Assembly: GCA_945870545.1 (NCBI GenBank)
Contig: CAMBTF010000034.1
Coordinates: forward strand, 1-9,823
From: Akkermansia muciniphila
Lineage (GTDB): Bacteria > Verrucomicrobiota > Verrucomicrobiia > Verrucomicrobiales > Akkermansiaceae
DNA: 9,823 bases
Direction of reading: 5' to 3'
Shown: positions 1 through 7,171 of the stretch, piece by piece
Layout: every line of letters begins with the position of its first letter
How positions within the stretch are numbered: the stretch's first letter is position 1
Notes under the pieces: model-generated
Told to the model about the DNA's origin: nothing
The model's database searches: none
The model's input: only the letters and a program-made list of their open reading frames with translations
Made by a program: the position numbers and the translations under genes

Positions 1-1367
1 TTTTCGGCATCACCATCCCGGTGGTGAAGCACAACTACCTCTGCAAGGACACCAACGCCTTGCCGCGGATCGCCCGCGAGGCCTACCACATCGCCACCAC
101 CGGCCGCCCCGGCCCCGTGCTCATCGATATCCCGAAAGACATTTCCCAAGGCCCTTTCACCGGCGATCTCAACCCGCCCTTCGACCTACCCGGCTACAAC
201 CCCGAGTCTGCCTTCGACATCGATGAGGCGGCGGTGCAAACGGCCGCGGAAATGATCGCTCAGGCACAGCGCCCGGTGATCCTTGCTGGCCAGGGAACGA
301 TGATTTCCCGCGCCGACAAGGAGCTGATGAAACTCGCGGAGACCCTAGGTTGCCCGGTGACTTCAACTCTTCTCGGCAAGGGCGTTTTCCCGGAAACGCA
401 CGCCCTCTCGCTCGGCATGCTCGGCATGCACGGCACCGCCTACGCGAACAAGGCGATGGTCGAGTGCGACCTGCTCATCAATGTCGGCTCGCGGTTCGAC
501 GACCGCATCATCGGCCAACCGCACCGCTTCTGCGCCACCGCGAAGATCATCCATATCGACATCGACCATGCGGAAATGGACAAGATGATCCGCCCGCACG
601 TTCAGATCGTCGGCGACGCGAAGGCAGCGCTCGCCTCACTCATCAAGCACGTGAAACCGCTGCCGACCAACGAGTGGCTCGCCAAGCTGGACGGATATAA
701 GAAAAAATTCCCGCTTAGTTACAAGAAACAGGGCGGTCTCCGCATGCAGCAGGTTATCGACGAGCTTTACGAACTCACCGAGGGCAAAGCGATTGTTTCC
801 ACCGATGTGGGCCAGCACCAGATGTGGGCCGCGCAATTCTACAAGAACCATGAATCCTACCACTGGCTCTCCTCTGGCGGCGCGGGCACCATGGGCTTCG
901 GTTTCCCGGCGGCCATCGGCGCGCAGCTCGCCTGTCCGGACAAGATGGTCATCTCCATCTCCGGCGACGGCGGTTTCCAAATGACCCTGTTCGAGCTTTC
1001 CACCGCCGCAATCCACAAGCTGCCGATCAAGATCGTTGTTCTTGATAACAAGTATCTCGGCATGGTGCGCCAGTGGCAGGAGCTTTTTTTCGAAAACCGC
1101 GAGTCCGGTGTGGACTTGGAGGGTAACCCCGATTTCTGCAAGCTCGCCGCCGCCTACGGCATCCCGAGCGTGAACATCAAGCGCCCCGCCGATGTCACCC
1201 GCATGTTGAAAAAAGCCCTCGCCTACAACGACGGCCCGATCCTCATTCATGCTGAGTGCGTAAAAACCGACAACGTGTTCCCCATGATTCCCGCGGGTGC
1301 CGCCCTCGAAGACATGCTCACCGAGCCGCCCAAGCACAAGATGGCCAAACCCACCGGCTCTACGTGA
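1..1367 (+). CDS. ilvB: Acetolactate synthase large (catalytic) subunit, 5' end cut by the window
   Basis: Thiamine-diphosphate enzyme that condenses two pyruvates to acetolactate (or pyruvate with 2-oxobutyrate), the first common step of valine, leucine and isoleucine synthesis in the cytoplasm. The frame is open from base 3, so the true start lies upstream; about 454 residues are present of the usual ~560-620, and the N-terminal part of the first TPP-fold domain is missing. Numbering from the Met codon at base 21: the family segment PVLIDIPKD is at about 32-40; the central domain follows to about 215; the C-terminal TPP/Mg motif runs from GDGG (315-318) to LDNKYLG (341-347). The conserved Trp of the VRQWQ segment is at 352, and the C-terminal [12 protein letters not shown] is intact. 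ilvN follows 44 bases later on the same strand, as in a normal ilvBN operon. Identification is firm. Confidence 0.96.
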   Translation, partial: FGITIPVVKHNYLCKDTNALPRIAREAYHIATTGRPGPVLIDIPKDISQGPFTGDLNPPFDLPGYNPESAFDIDEAAVQTAAEMIAQAQRPVILAGQGTMISRADKELMKLAETLGCPVTSTLLGKGVFPETHALSLGMLGMHGTAYANKAMVECDLLINVGSRFDDRIIGQPHRFCATAKIIHIDIDHAEMDKMIRPHVQIVGDAKAALASLIKHVKPLPTNEWLAKLDGYKKKFPLSYKKQGGLRMQQVIDELYELTEGKAIVSTDVGQHQMWAAQFYKNHESYHWLSSGGAGTMGFGFPAAIGAQLACPDKMVISISGDGGFQMTLFELSTAAIHKLPIKIVVLDNKYLGMVRQWQELFFENRESGVDLEGNPDFCKLAAAYGIPSVNIKRPADVTRMLKKALAYNDGPILIHAECVKTDNVFPMIPAGAALEDMLTEPPKHKMAKPTGST

Positions 1368-1381
1368 GCCCGCTTCCGGAA

Positions 1382-1402
1382 TTGAAATTTGAGATTTGAA
1401 AG
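1382..1402 (+). other. AT-rich TTGAAA-like tandem tract in the ilvB-ilvN gap
   Basis: The 44-base gap between ilvB and ilvN holds a degenerate repeat of a TTTGA(A/G)A-like unit, seen as TTGAAA, TTTGAGA and TTTGAAAG in succession, in an otherwise GC-rich neighbourhood. It could be an internal promoter element or simply a low-complexity tract. GAAAG just upstream of the ilvN ATG is only a weak ribosome-binding match. The function is unknown. Confidence 0.35.
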
Positions 1403-1411
1403 TCGAAAGTT

Positions 1412-1921
1412 ATGCCAAACTCCAATCCTATCCCCAACGGTCACACCCTTTCCGTCCTTGTGAAGAATGAGCCGGGCGTCCTCATGCGCATCTGCCAAGT
1501 GTTCTCCCGCCGCGCGTTCAACATCGACTCCCTCGTCGTCTCCCAAGGCCGCAACCCGTCCTTTTCCCGGATGACGATCGGCATCTCCGGCGACCCCTCC
1601 GGCCTTGAGCAGATCATCAAGCAGGTCGGGAAACTGATCGATGTAATCCATTGCTTCGAGCACACCAGCCAAGATTCCGTCACCAAGGAAATGGTGCTGA
1701 TCAAGATCCTCTGCTCCGCGGACGACCGCTCCGGCGCGCTCCAGATCACCGAGCATTTTGGCGGCAAGACCGTCGATCTCACGCCCACTTCCATGGTCGT
1801 GATGATCACCGGCGACAGCCCGAAGGTGGACGCCGCCGTGACCATGTTCTCGCAATACGAGATCATCGAAACCGTCCGCACCGGCAAGGTCGTGATGGCT
1901 CGCGGGGAACAGCCCACCTAA
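1412..1921 (+). CDS. ilvN: Acetolactate synthase small (regulatory) subunit
   Basis: Regulatory partner of the large subunit encoded just upstream. In this family the ACT domain binds valine for feedback inhibition and raises catalytic activity of the large subunit. The 169-residue length is typical for the longer form. An N-terminal ACT domain spans about 11-85: it opens with HTLSVLVKNEPGVLMRI, followed by the diagnostic NIDSLVV and a PSFSRMTI segment like the usual SRMT pattern. A second domain (about 92-165) starts with KEMVLIKI and carries FGGKTVDLTP, matching the C-terminal ALS small-subunit domain. The ATG at 1412 begins a short tail before the ACT domain; the ribosome-binding site is weak, so coupling to ilvB translation is possible. 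Nothing looks broken. Confidence 0.95.
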   Translation: MPNSNPIPNGHTLSVLVKNEPGVLMRICQVFSRRAFNIDSLVVSQGRNPSFSRMTIGISGDPSGLEQIIKQVGKLIDVIHCFEHTSQDSVTKEMVLIKILCSADDRSGALQITEHFGGKTVDLTPTSMVVMITGDSPKVDAAVTMFSQYEIIETVRTGKVVMARGEQPT

Positions 1922-1934
1922 ACGCCAAGCGGCT

Positions 1935-2636
1935 ATGAGAAAAATTTTCCTCACTTTTTTCGCCGCCGTAGCGCTCATCTCATCGGGATCGGCGCAACCC
2001 CTCGCCCCACTGCACGCGGAGCTGGCGAAAAAATGGCCGAGCAACCGCGTAGTCAACATTGTCTTCCACGGCCATAGCGTCCCGGCCGGTTATCACAAGA
2101 CCCCTGATGTCAGGCCGTTTGAATCCTACCCGCATCTCGTCCATTTGGCGCTGAAGGAAAAATTTCCCTATGCGGTTCTAAACGTGATCGTCACCGCGAT
2201 CGGTGGCGAGGCGAGTTCGGCTGGAGCGGCGCGGTTTTCCCGCGATGTGCTGCCGCACCGACCGGATCTCGTCCTCATCGACTACGCGCTCAACGACCGC
2301 CGCGTCCCCGAGGAGCAGGTCGAAGCCTCTTGGCTTTCTATGATCCGCGCCGCGAAGGATGCAGGTGTTCCCGTTGTCCTCATCACCCCCACAGGAGACG
2401 CGACGGCCGACATGGCGAATCCCGAAGACCCTTTGACCCAACGCGCCGCCCTGATCCGCAAGATCGCCGTCGCTGAAAAGGTAATCCTCGCCGATGTTTC
2501 CGCCGCATGGGTCGCGGAACTCGCGAAAGGCATCCCGCAAGCCGAACTCCTCAGCCAGGTGAACCACCCCAATCTCTGCGGGCACCAGCTCGCGGCGGAC
2601 ACGATCATCAAGGCGCTCGCCGAAGCGGGTCTATGA
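1935..2636 (+). CDS. Secreted SGNH/GDSL-type hydrolase (esterase-like)
   Basis: Probable exported serine esterase of the SGNH superfamily; members often remove acyl groups from polysaccharides, but the substrate here is unknown. The 233-residue product starts with a clear signal peptide (charged MRK, hydrophobic core to about residue 18, likely cleavage near SGSA-QP). Block I is FHGHSVPAG, with the nucleophile at Ser48 and a His in place of the usual Asp before it. Block II Gly is near 90-91 (AIGGEAS), block III is YALND with Asn120, and block V is VNHPNLCGH with the catalytic His at 211. The Asp normally three residues before that His is absent. The start lies 13 bases after ilvN without a clear Shine-Dalgarno sequence, so read-through from ilvBN is plausible. 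The stop is only 4 bases from the convergent minus-strand gene and I see no terminator between them. Confidence 0.78.
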   Translation: MRKIFLTFFAAVALISSGSAQPLAPLHAELAKKWPSNRVVNIVFHGHSVPAGYHKTPDVRPFESYPHLVHLALKEKFPYAVLNVIVTAIGGEASSAGAARFSRDVLPHRPDLVLIDYALNDRRVPEEQVEASWLSMIRAAKDAGVPVVLITPTGDATADMANPEDPLTQRAALIRKIAVAEKVILADVSAAWVAELAKGIPQAELLSQVNHPNLCGHQLAADTIIKALAEAGL

Positions 2637-2640
2637 TGCC

Positions 2641-3042
2641 TCACGCCGACACCTGCGCGATCCAATTACTGAGATTATAGTAAGTCGTGATCCGGCTGAT
2701 TTTCCCGCTTGTGATGGTGAAAAAGCTGCCCGCGGGTAGCTTGTAGGTCTGCCCTTTCGCCTCTGGGAGTCCGGCGTCGGTGGCGAGGTATTCGCCGCAG
2801 ACGGTGAACTCGGCGGCGGCGCGGGTGGCATCGGCGGTGCCGAACACGACGATGTCCTCCAGCCGTTCCTTGTAGCAACGGGTCATGTGGGCGTTGAACT
2901 CGGAGAATGTTTCCTTACCTGTGCGGACGCCGCCTTCGTTCACGTGGTGGGCGATGTCTTCGGAAACGAGGTCGAGCATGGCGGCGGTGTCGCCTTGGTT
3001 GAAGGCGGCGAGATAGGCTTCGGCGATTTCAGTGGTTGTCAT
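2641..3042 (-). CDS. SnoaL/NTF2-fold protein, ketosteroid isomerase-related
   Basis: Small alpha+beta cone-fold protein of 133 residues. I chose the ATG at 3042 because the product then opens with TTTEIAEAYLAAFNQGD, the standard first helix of this fold; the upstream in-frame extension reads back into the neighbouring gene and has no family features. A DLVSEDIAHHVNEGG segment, a GKETF turn, a strand with AAEFTVCGEY, and the C-terminal ISRITTYYNLSNWIAQV all fit SnoaL-like proteins of the ketosteroid-isomerase-related group. There is no signal peptide, so it is probably cytoplasmic. The gene starts 10 bases after the stop of the upstream minus-strand SGNH hydrolase, so the two probably share a transcript. 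Fold assignment is fairly secure; the substrate and reaction cannot be read from the sequence. Confidence 0.8.
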   Translation of the reverse strand: MTTTEIAEAYLAAFNQGDTAAMLDLVSEDIAHHVNEGGVRTGKETFSEFNAHMTRCYKERLEDIVVFGTADATRAAAEFTVCGEYLATDAGLPEAKGQTYKLPAGSFFTITSGKISRITTYYNLSNWIAQVSA

Positions 3043-3052
3043 GGCGCGGAGT

Positions 3053-3778
3053 TCACGGTTGCGGTGAAATTTTGTCAACCGGCTTGAGGCAGGCGGAAAC
3101 GCTTTCCGCGACCTTTTTCGCGAGGTGGGCATTGCCCGCAGCGGTGAAATGGACGTCGCCTTTTTTCAACGAGATGCCGGGAAGCTTCTCCAGCGCATGG
3201 GCGTGTAGGTCGTTGGTCGCCACGCCATGTTTCGCCATGATCTCGGCCGCGATCCGGTTGTAGTCGATCTCGTCGCCGACCTTGCGCCCCGCTTCACCTT
3301 CCGGGACGGGAGTTGTGGCGCACCAGATGAGTTCCGCGCCGGTTTGCTTCAGCCGGGCGACGATCTCCTCGAGGTTATCGCGGTATTGTTCCGGAGTGAC
3401 GCTGAGCTTGCCGTTGACCTTGTCGCGGTGGCCTTGCTCCTTGGAATCCGGGTTGCGGTAGCAGATGTCCCACAGGCCCCAGTTAAAATGGATCACGTCC
3501 CATTTCCGGTCGCCGAGCCATTTGTCGAGGTTCTGGAGGCCGAAATCGGAGGCTTGTCCGTTCGTGGGGATGCGGAACACATCGGCCTTGCCCTTGAGGT
3601 TTTTCCGCACGTCCACCGTATAGCCGATAGAGATGGAATCGCCGATCAGCAGGACGTTGGGGAGCGCGGGATCATCCTTCGGCATCGCGAAGGCGTTCGT
3701 GTATTCCTTTCCCTTCGCCAGCTCGGCGGAAACGGGCGCGAGGCAGGCGAAGATGGCGGCGAGGAGCGGACGGATCAC
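3053..3778 (-). CDS. Secreted SGNH/GDSL hydrolase
   Basis: Second exported SGNH-superfamily hydrolase, of a subgroup distinct from the gene at 1935. The frame is open upstream to a TTG at 3844, but no ATG is available. I favour the GTG at 3778 because it gives a compact signal peptide (MIRPLLAAIFACLAPVSA, then ELAKG), whereas the longer version puts about 28 residues before the hydrophobic core. With that start: block I LLIGDSISIGYT (Ser48), block II PTNGQAS (Gly about 74), block III HFNWGLWDIC (Asn about 99; relatives I recall have GLHD here), and block V GDVHFT with Asp208 and His210. This is a full catalytic set for an esterase or acetylesterase-like enzyme. It is divergent from the sulfatase and lies 10 bases upstream of the SnoaL-like gene. 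The substrate is inferred only from neighbours, probably acylated polysaccharide. Start choice is uncertain. Confidence 0.82.
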   Translation of the reverse strand: MIRPLLAAIFACLAPVSAELAKGKEYTNAFAMPKDDPALPNVLLIGDSISIGYTVDVRKNLKGKADVFRIPTNGQASDFGLQNLDKWLGDRKWDVIHFNWGLWDICYRNPDSKEQGHRDKVNGKLSVTPEQYRDNLEEIVARLKQTGAELIWCATTPVPEGEAGRKVGDEIDYNRIAAEIMAKHGVATNDLHAHALEKLPGISLKKGDVHFTAAGNAHLAKKVAESVSACLKPVDKISPQP

Positions 3779-3857
3779 GACACCGCGAATGATGGGCTTC
3801 CCGGAGCCGCGCCGCAAGACGGATGGGCGGTTTTCGTTCGACAACGGCGGGCGTGTC

Positions 3858-3863
3858 GGGGAG
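3858..3863 (+). promoter_or_regulatory. Ribosome-binding site of the sulfatase gene
   Basis: GGGGAG lies 10 bases before the ATG at 3874 and is the clearest Shine-Dalgarno match in the window. It supports this start over an earlier in-frame ATG at 3823, which would put 17 extra residues before the signal peptide. No convincing -35/-10 pair is visible in the divergent gap 3779-3873. Confidence 0.6.
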
Positions 3864-3873
3864 TTTCGACTCC

Positions 3874-5148
3874 ATGAAAAAAATCCTCACCGCCTTCGCT
3901 CTGCTCGTGGCGGCGTGCGTTCCGTCTTTCTCCGCCGAGACCGCCAAGCCGAACGTCATCCTCATCATTTCCGACGACCACGGCTTCAACGACTACGGTT
4001 TCATGGGTCACGAAATCGTAAAGAGCCCGCACCTCGACCGCATGGCGGCGGAGAGCCTGCTCTACACGCGGGGCTATGTGATGCCGGTCTGTTCGCCGAC
4101 GCTGGCCTGTTTGCTCACAGGGAAAATGCCGAGTGCCAACGGCATCACCGGCAACGACCTTTCCAACGGGCGCTCGAAGCCCGGCCAGCGTGAGGCGCTA
4201 CGGGAGCAATTGCTGGGAAATTCCCTCACGCTGCCCAAGGCCGTGACCGAGGCCGGATACCTCACTTTCCAAACCGGCAAGATCTGGAACGGAACCTACC
4301 AGCAGATGGGCTTCACCCACGGCATGACGAACACCCCGGGACGCCACGGGGACGCGGGACTGGACATCGGGCGCAAGGGCATGAAGCCCATCTTCGATTT
4401 TATCGACACCGCGAAGGCGGAGAAAAAACCCTTCTTCATCTGGCACGCGCCGTTCCTGCCCCACACCCCGCACAATCCCTCTCCGGAGCGCCTTGCAAAA
4501 TACAAGGGCAAGGGCCCCACCAAGGAGGCGGATCTTTATCATGCGATGGTCGATTGGCTCGACGAGACCACCGGCGAGATGGATGCGTATCTGGAAAAGA
4601 ACGGCCTCAAGGAAAATACCGTGATCCTCTATCTCGCCGACAACGGCTGGGACGCCGCCTATGCCCAGAAGCGCGACCGTGCGAAGCTTTCCCCTTACGA
4701 ACTCGGCATCCGCACGCCGATGTTCGTCCGCTGGCCGGGGAAGGTGGAGCCCGCCCGCGATGACGAGACGCTCGCACACGTGATTGATTTCGCACCGACC
4801 ATATTGGCTATCACCGGGGCGAAACAACCCGGCGACCTTCCCGGCCTGAACCTCACCGACCGTGCGGCGATGAAGGCGCGGAAATCCGTTTTCGTGGAGG
4901 CCTACACCCACGATATCGCGGATCTCGCCGATCCCGCGAAAAGCCGCATCGCCGATGTGGTGATCGACGGCTGGTGGAAGCTCATCGTCCCCGGCGCGGC
5001 CAAGCCCGACCGGTCGTTTTCGGGCGCACCGGCCACCACCGTCCTCTACGATCTGAAGAGCGATCCGCTTGAGAAAACCGATGTGTCCAAGGAGCATCCC
5101 GAGGAGGTCGCGCGATTGAAGGCACTGCTCGCAGGAACTCGCAAATGA
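3874..5148 (+). CDS. Exported sulfatase-family protein (formylglycine sulfatase fold) with a variant active-site signature
   Basis: Alkaline-phosphatase-fold sulfatase of 424 residues, expected to hydrolyse sulfate esters, probably on polysaccharide, outside the cytoplasm. The signal peptide is MKKILTAFALLVAAC followed by VPSFSA-ET; VAAC at 12-15 also fits a lipobox, so it may be a lipoprotein. Metal-binding Asp pair is in IISDDHGF (34-35). The signature is VCSPTLACLLTG with the candidate formylglycine Cys73, but position 77, normally Arg in CxPxR, is Leu. HGITGND-like ANGITGND follows. GKIWNG (135-140) replaces the common GKWHLG. HAPFLPHTPH lies at 191-200, the second metal motif ADNGWD at 255-260, and KLSPYELGIRTP near 271-282. 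The fold assignment is firm and most sites are intact. Whether the Cys is matured is open. It overlaps the next gene by ATGA and has a good ribosome-binding site. Confidence 0.88.
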   Translation: MKKILTAFALLVAACVPSFSAETAKPNVILIISDDHGFNDYGFMGHEIVKSPHLDRMAAESLLYTRGYVMPVCSPTLACLLTGKMPSANGITGNDLSNGRSKPGQREALREQLLGNSLTLPKAVTEAGYLTFQTGKIWNGTYQQMGFTHGMTNTPGRHGDAGLDIGRKGMKPIFDFIDTAKAEKKPFFIWHAPFLPHTPHNPSPERLAKYKGKGPTKEADLYHAMVDWLDETTGEMDAYLEKNGLKENTVILYLADNGWDAAYAQKRDRAKLSPYELGIRTPMFVRWPGKVEPARDDETLAHVIDFAPTILAITGAKQPGDLPGLNLTDRAAMKARKSVFVEAYTHDIADLADPAKSRIADVVIDGWWKLIVPGAAKPDRSFSGAPATTVLYDLKSDPLEKTDVSKEHPEEVARLKALLAGTRK

Positions 5149-6425
5149 TCCTCACCATGAAACCCATCCTCATCGCCCTTTCCCTCGCCTGTCTCGCGAC
5201 CGCCGCTCCCGTAAAACTTGTCCAGGAACCGCCCGTTTCCGTCACCGAGCCGGCGCCCGGCGTCGTGTTGGTCGATTTCGGAAAGGTCTCTTTCGGAAAC
5301 ATCGAGATCACCGCGCCGAAAGGTGCGGAGGGCGGTTTCAAAGTCCACTTTGGCGAGGCATCCCAGGACGGAAGGATCAACCGCAAGCCACCGGGCACGG
5401 TTCGTTATTCTTTTGCGGAAGGAAAGTGGACGGGCGGGAAACCCCAGGTCGTCGCGCCACCGGTCGATGCGCGAAATACGCAGCAAGGCGACGGCCGCAC
5501 GCCGCCCGATCATGCGGTATCTCTCCGTGAGGATTTTGAGGTAGCCCCCCACCTGCTTCGCCTCACCCGGACGCGAGACCTGGGCGATGGCCGCTTCGAT
5601 GTCGGCATTGGTGCAGCCGGGATGGCGCGCCAGATGCTGGAGAATCATGTCGTAGCGCCCTCGAAGTTCTCTCAGGAACCAGTTGTCTGCCTCGCCCCGG
5701 AGCGGTGAGGAGCTCGAAAAGAACATCCGCCTGAGAAGGTCAGCGCGATCCGCACCCAGCACACCCTGCTCGAATGCATCCCGGTAGAACTTGGGCACGC
5801 CCTCGAACAGATTCCACAGGAAGAGCAGCCGGTTCGGATCTTCATCCGCGTGTGCACGGAGGATTTCCAGGATGGAGGCGATGTCGAGGTGTCCCAGTTC
5901 CAATCTGTCGGTAGTCCGGTTGAAGAGCGGGGCATCCCGGTCTTCCAGTAGCGCCGTCATCTCGGCATGCAGGGAACCCAGCACGATCAGGCCACCCTTC
6001 ACTTCCGATGACTTTGCCGCCAGCCGATCCACCTCGGCCTGTAGCAGCGAGCAGAAGTCTCCCAACTGCTTGCGGTGAAAATATTGGAATTCATCGAGCG
6101 CCACGATCTTTCCGGCTTCCGCCAGTTTCCCCAAGAGCTTCGCCAACTCCGCCAGATTGGAAACCCGCTCCTGCATAGCAAAGGTTTCCAAATACCCGTT
6201 GCACGCCGCGATGACTCCCACCGGATCAGAATCCGGAATCTGGATGTAGAGCGTCCGAGCAATGTCCCCCTGCCCTAGGGCCTGTTGGATCAGCGTCGTC
6301 TTGCCGATCCGGCGGCGGCCTGAGATTTGCAGGAAAAACCAGCGATTCCGATCCAGAATCGCTCGCAACTGGGTCAACTCAGCACGGCGGCCATAAAAAG
6401 CCCAAGTGGCGGCAGGATCGGTCAT
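5046..6425 (-). CDS. AAA/STAND-like ATP-binding protein (archaeal-type ATPase family), C-terminus replaced by antisense read-through
   Basis: P-loop NTPase resembling the archaeal-type ATPase group often found as multicopy accessory genes. It starts MTDPAATWAFYGRRAELTQL, with the FxGR-like opening. Walker A is SGRRRIGKTTL (G36-T44), Walker B is IVALDEFQYF (Asp111-Glu112), and a sensor-like strand ends VLGSLHAEM (about 148-156). APLFNRTTDRLEL (165-177) matches the PLxxRxT motif of the family, and a winged-helix-like segment at 255-305 ends GGYLKILTERYRMI. Family-like sequence ends near residue 310-315 (base ~5485-5498), where relatives continue with a C-terminal nuclease-like (DUF234-type) domain. 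The remaining ~145 codons read antisense through the rhamnosidase fragment and the sulfatase tail, to a stop at 5046. The gene is therefore truncated and fused to meaningless sequence. An AT-rich stretch with TATATT (6442 to 6437, minus strand) lies just before the ATG and could be part of its promoter. Confidence 0.72.
   Translation of the reverse strand: MTDPAATWAFYGRRAELTQLRAILDRNRWFFLQISGRRRIGKTTLIQQALGQGDIARTLYIQIPDSDPVGVIAACNGYLETFAMQERVSNLAELAKLLGKLAEAGKIVALDEFQYFHRKQLGDFCSLLQAEVDRLAAKSSEVKGGLIVLGSLHAEMTALLEDRDAPLFNRTTDRLELGHLDIASILEILRAHADEDPNRLLFLWNLFEGVPKFYRDAFEQGVLGADRADLLRRMFFSSSSPLRGEADNWFLRELRGRYDMILQHLARHPGCTNADIEAAIAQVSRPGEAKQVGGYLKILTERYRMIGRRAAVALLRISRIDRWRDDLGFPARPLSFRKRITNRARWLAVDPSVLGCLAKVDFETALRTFRRGDLDVSERDLSEIDQHDAGRRLGDGNGRFLDKFYGSGGRETGEGKGDEDGFHGEDHLRVPASSAFNRATSSGCSLDTSVFSSGSLFRS
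5145..5708 (+). pseudogene. Alpha-L-rhamnosidase-like glycosidase, N-terminal fragment only
   Basis: The first ~110 residues resemble the N-terminal beta-sandwich of large verrucomicrobial/planctomycetal alpha-L-rhamnosidase-like (six-hairpin) proteins: a signal peptide (MKPILIALSLACLATA, starting at the second Met, 5157), then SVTEPAPGVVLVDFGK, a GKVSFGNIEIT strand, DGRINRKPPGTVRYSF and VVAPPVDARNT. At about base 5475, just after ARNT, family-like sequence stops. The frame stays open to 5708, but this tail (about 75 residues) is antisense to the convergent ATPase gene. Full-length relatives are many hundreds of residues with the catalytic barrel far downstream, so this is almost certainly non-functional as a glycosidase. 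The ATG overlaps the sulfatase stop (ATGA), suggesting former translational coupling in a sulfated-polysaccharide operon. The family name comes from recalled motifs; moderate confidence. Confidence 0.62.
5472..5492. other. Recombination junction between the rhamnosidase-like gene and the ATPase gene
   Basis: To the left, plus-strand codons fit the rhamnosidase-like family up to ARNT (ends about 5477). To the right, minus-strand codons fit the ATPase family from about 5490 onward. Both genes lose their 3' part at this point, so the sequence joins two formerly unrelated regions. No flanking target duplication, terminal inverted repeat or insertion sequence is visible here, which favours deletion or illegitimate recombination over transposition. 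An assembly chimera cannot be excluded. Confidence 0.6.
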
Positions 6426-6588
6426 TGCTAAGCCACAATATAAAAGTTTTTACCTTACGCAAGAATTTGTCGCAAGACACTGATTACAAGTGAGCTACAA
6501 GAATGGATCGCAGTCCCATCTGGCAGCGGAACTGCACGGCGGTGAATTGGCGGAGAGTCATAAAAGTGTTTTAGCCTAGGCGAAATGC
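6426..6588. other. Gene-free remnant stretch between the ATPase and the recombinase fragment
   Basis: No gene with supportable family features is seen. Two tiny overlapping open frames exist on opposite strands (25 codons on minus, 6484-6561; 29 codons on plus, 6490-6579), both without ribosome-binding sites. The stretch contains two similar AT-rich motifs, ATAAAAGTTTTTAC near 6440 and ATAAAAGTGTTTTAG near 6560, about 120 bases apart. These could be chance, promoter elements or decayed recombination sites. Confidence 0.3.
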
Positions 6589-6909
6589 TCACGCTGCCTC
6601 CGCCAGTTCCAGCCCCTTCTGGATGACGGTGAGAGCCATGATGTCGCAGATGCCGGTTTTGTCGGTGTATTTGGGATCGGCCAGCGTATCCGCGTTGCGT
6701 GCCTAGCTGGCACCCTTCAACTCCATGAGGGTTTCAGGGAGCAAAGTAGCGCCCAGATTGTAATCGGACGTGCGGAGGCTGCGCTCCACAGACTTCCCGT
6801 TGACCTTTGTTCGGCACCAATATACACCATTGGCATGACGAATCAGATTCTTCAACTTCGACCGCTTCAGGCGAGTGGTCTTTTTGTTGGTTTTTCGCAG
6901 AGTCGTCAT
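6589..6909 (-). pseudogene. Tyrosine-recombinase (integrase)-like remnant with an in-frame TAG
   Basis: From the ATG at 6909 the frame gives 68 residues. The middle part, KNLIRHANGVYWCRTKVNG followed by KSVERSLRT, resembles the N-terminal DNA-arm segment of PVC/plant-like tyrosine integrases (hydrophobic xYYxRxKVxGKxIRxSLxT pattern). The frame meets TAG at 6703-6705, then continues in the same frame for 37 more codons that still look coding (RNADTLADPKYTDKTG and IQKGLELAEAA) to TGA at 6589. An intact integrase would have 300-400 residues with an R...HxxR...Y catalytic set; none of that is present. The KYTDKTG part might be an eroded C-terminal end (relatives often have a YTD segment after the H-R region), implying an internal deletion, but this is weak. 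The frame can be extended upstream to 7122 only by reading antisense through the tRNA. The fragment lies about 110 bases from that tRNA gene. Confidence 0.5.
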
Positions 6910-7018
6910 TTGTTTCGTGGTGTTCCGTTCTGTTTCCCGCAAGGTGTGGCAAAACGGGCCACAGCTCTCACAAAAGCCCACCCAATGATTGTCATAACCA
7001 GTTGATAGCCAAAATACA

Positions 7019-7092
<74 letters not shown>

Positions 7093-7171
7093 CCCGATTT
7101 TTGACTCAAACGCGCCCATCACCGCACCTAGAAAAAGAAATGGGATCCGCCGATGAACGTGACAACCAAGT

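Noticed and set aside
636..1337. A 233-codon minus-strand frame inside ilvB
   Set aside because: Antisense shadow of a strongly conserved gene, no motif of its own.
1247..2059. A 270-codon minus-strand frame across ilvB, ilvN and the first SGNH gene
   Set aside because: Spans three real plus-strand genes; no signal or domain.
4198..5097. A 299-codon minus-strand frame inside the sulfatase
   Set aside because: It is antisense to a well-supported sulfatase, has no domain motif or ribosome-binding site, and exists because of high GC at third codon positions.
6484..6579. Two tiny overlapping frames (25 and 29 codons) in the scar region
   Set aside because: Too short, on opposite strands, with no start signals; not supportable as genes or as a toxin-antitoxin pair.
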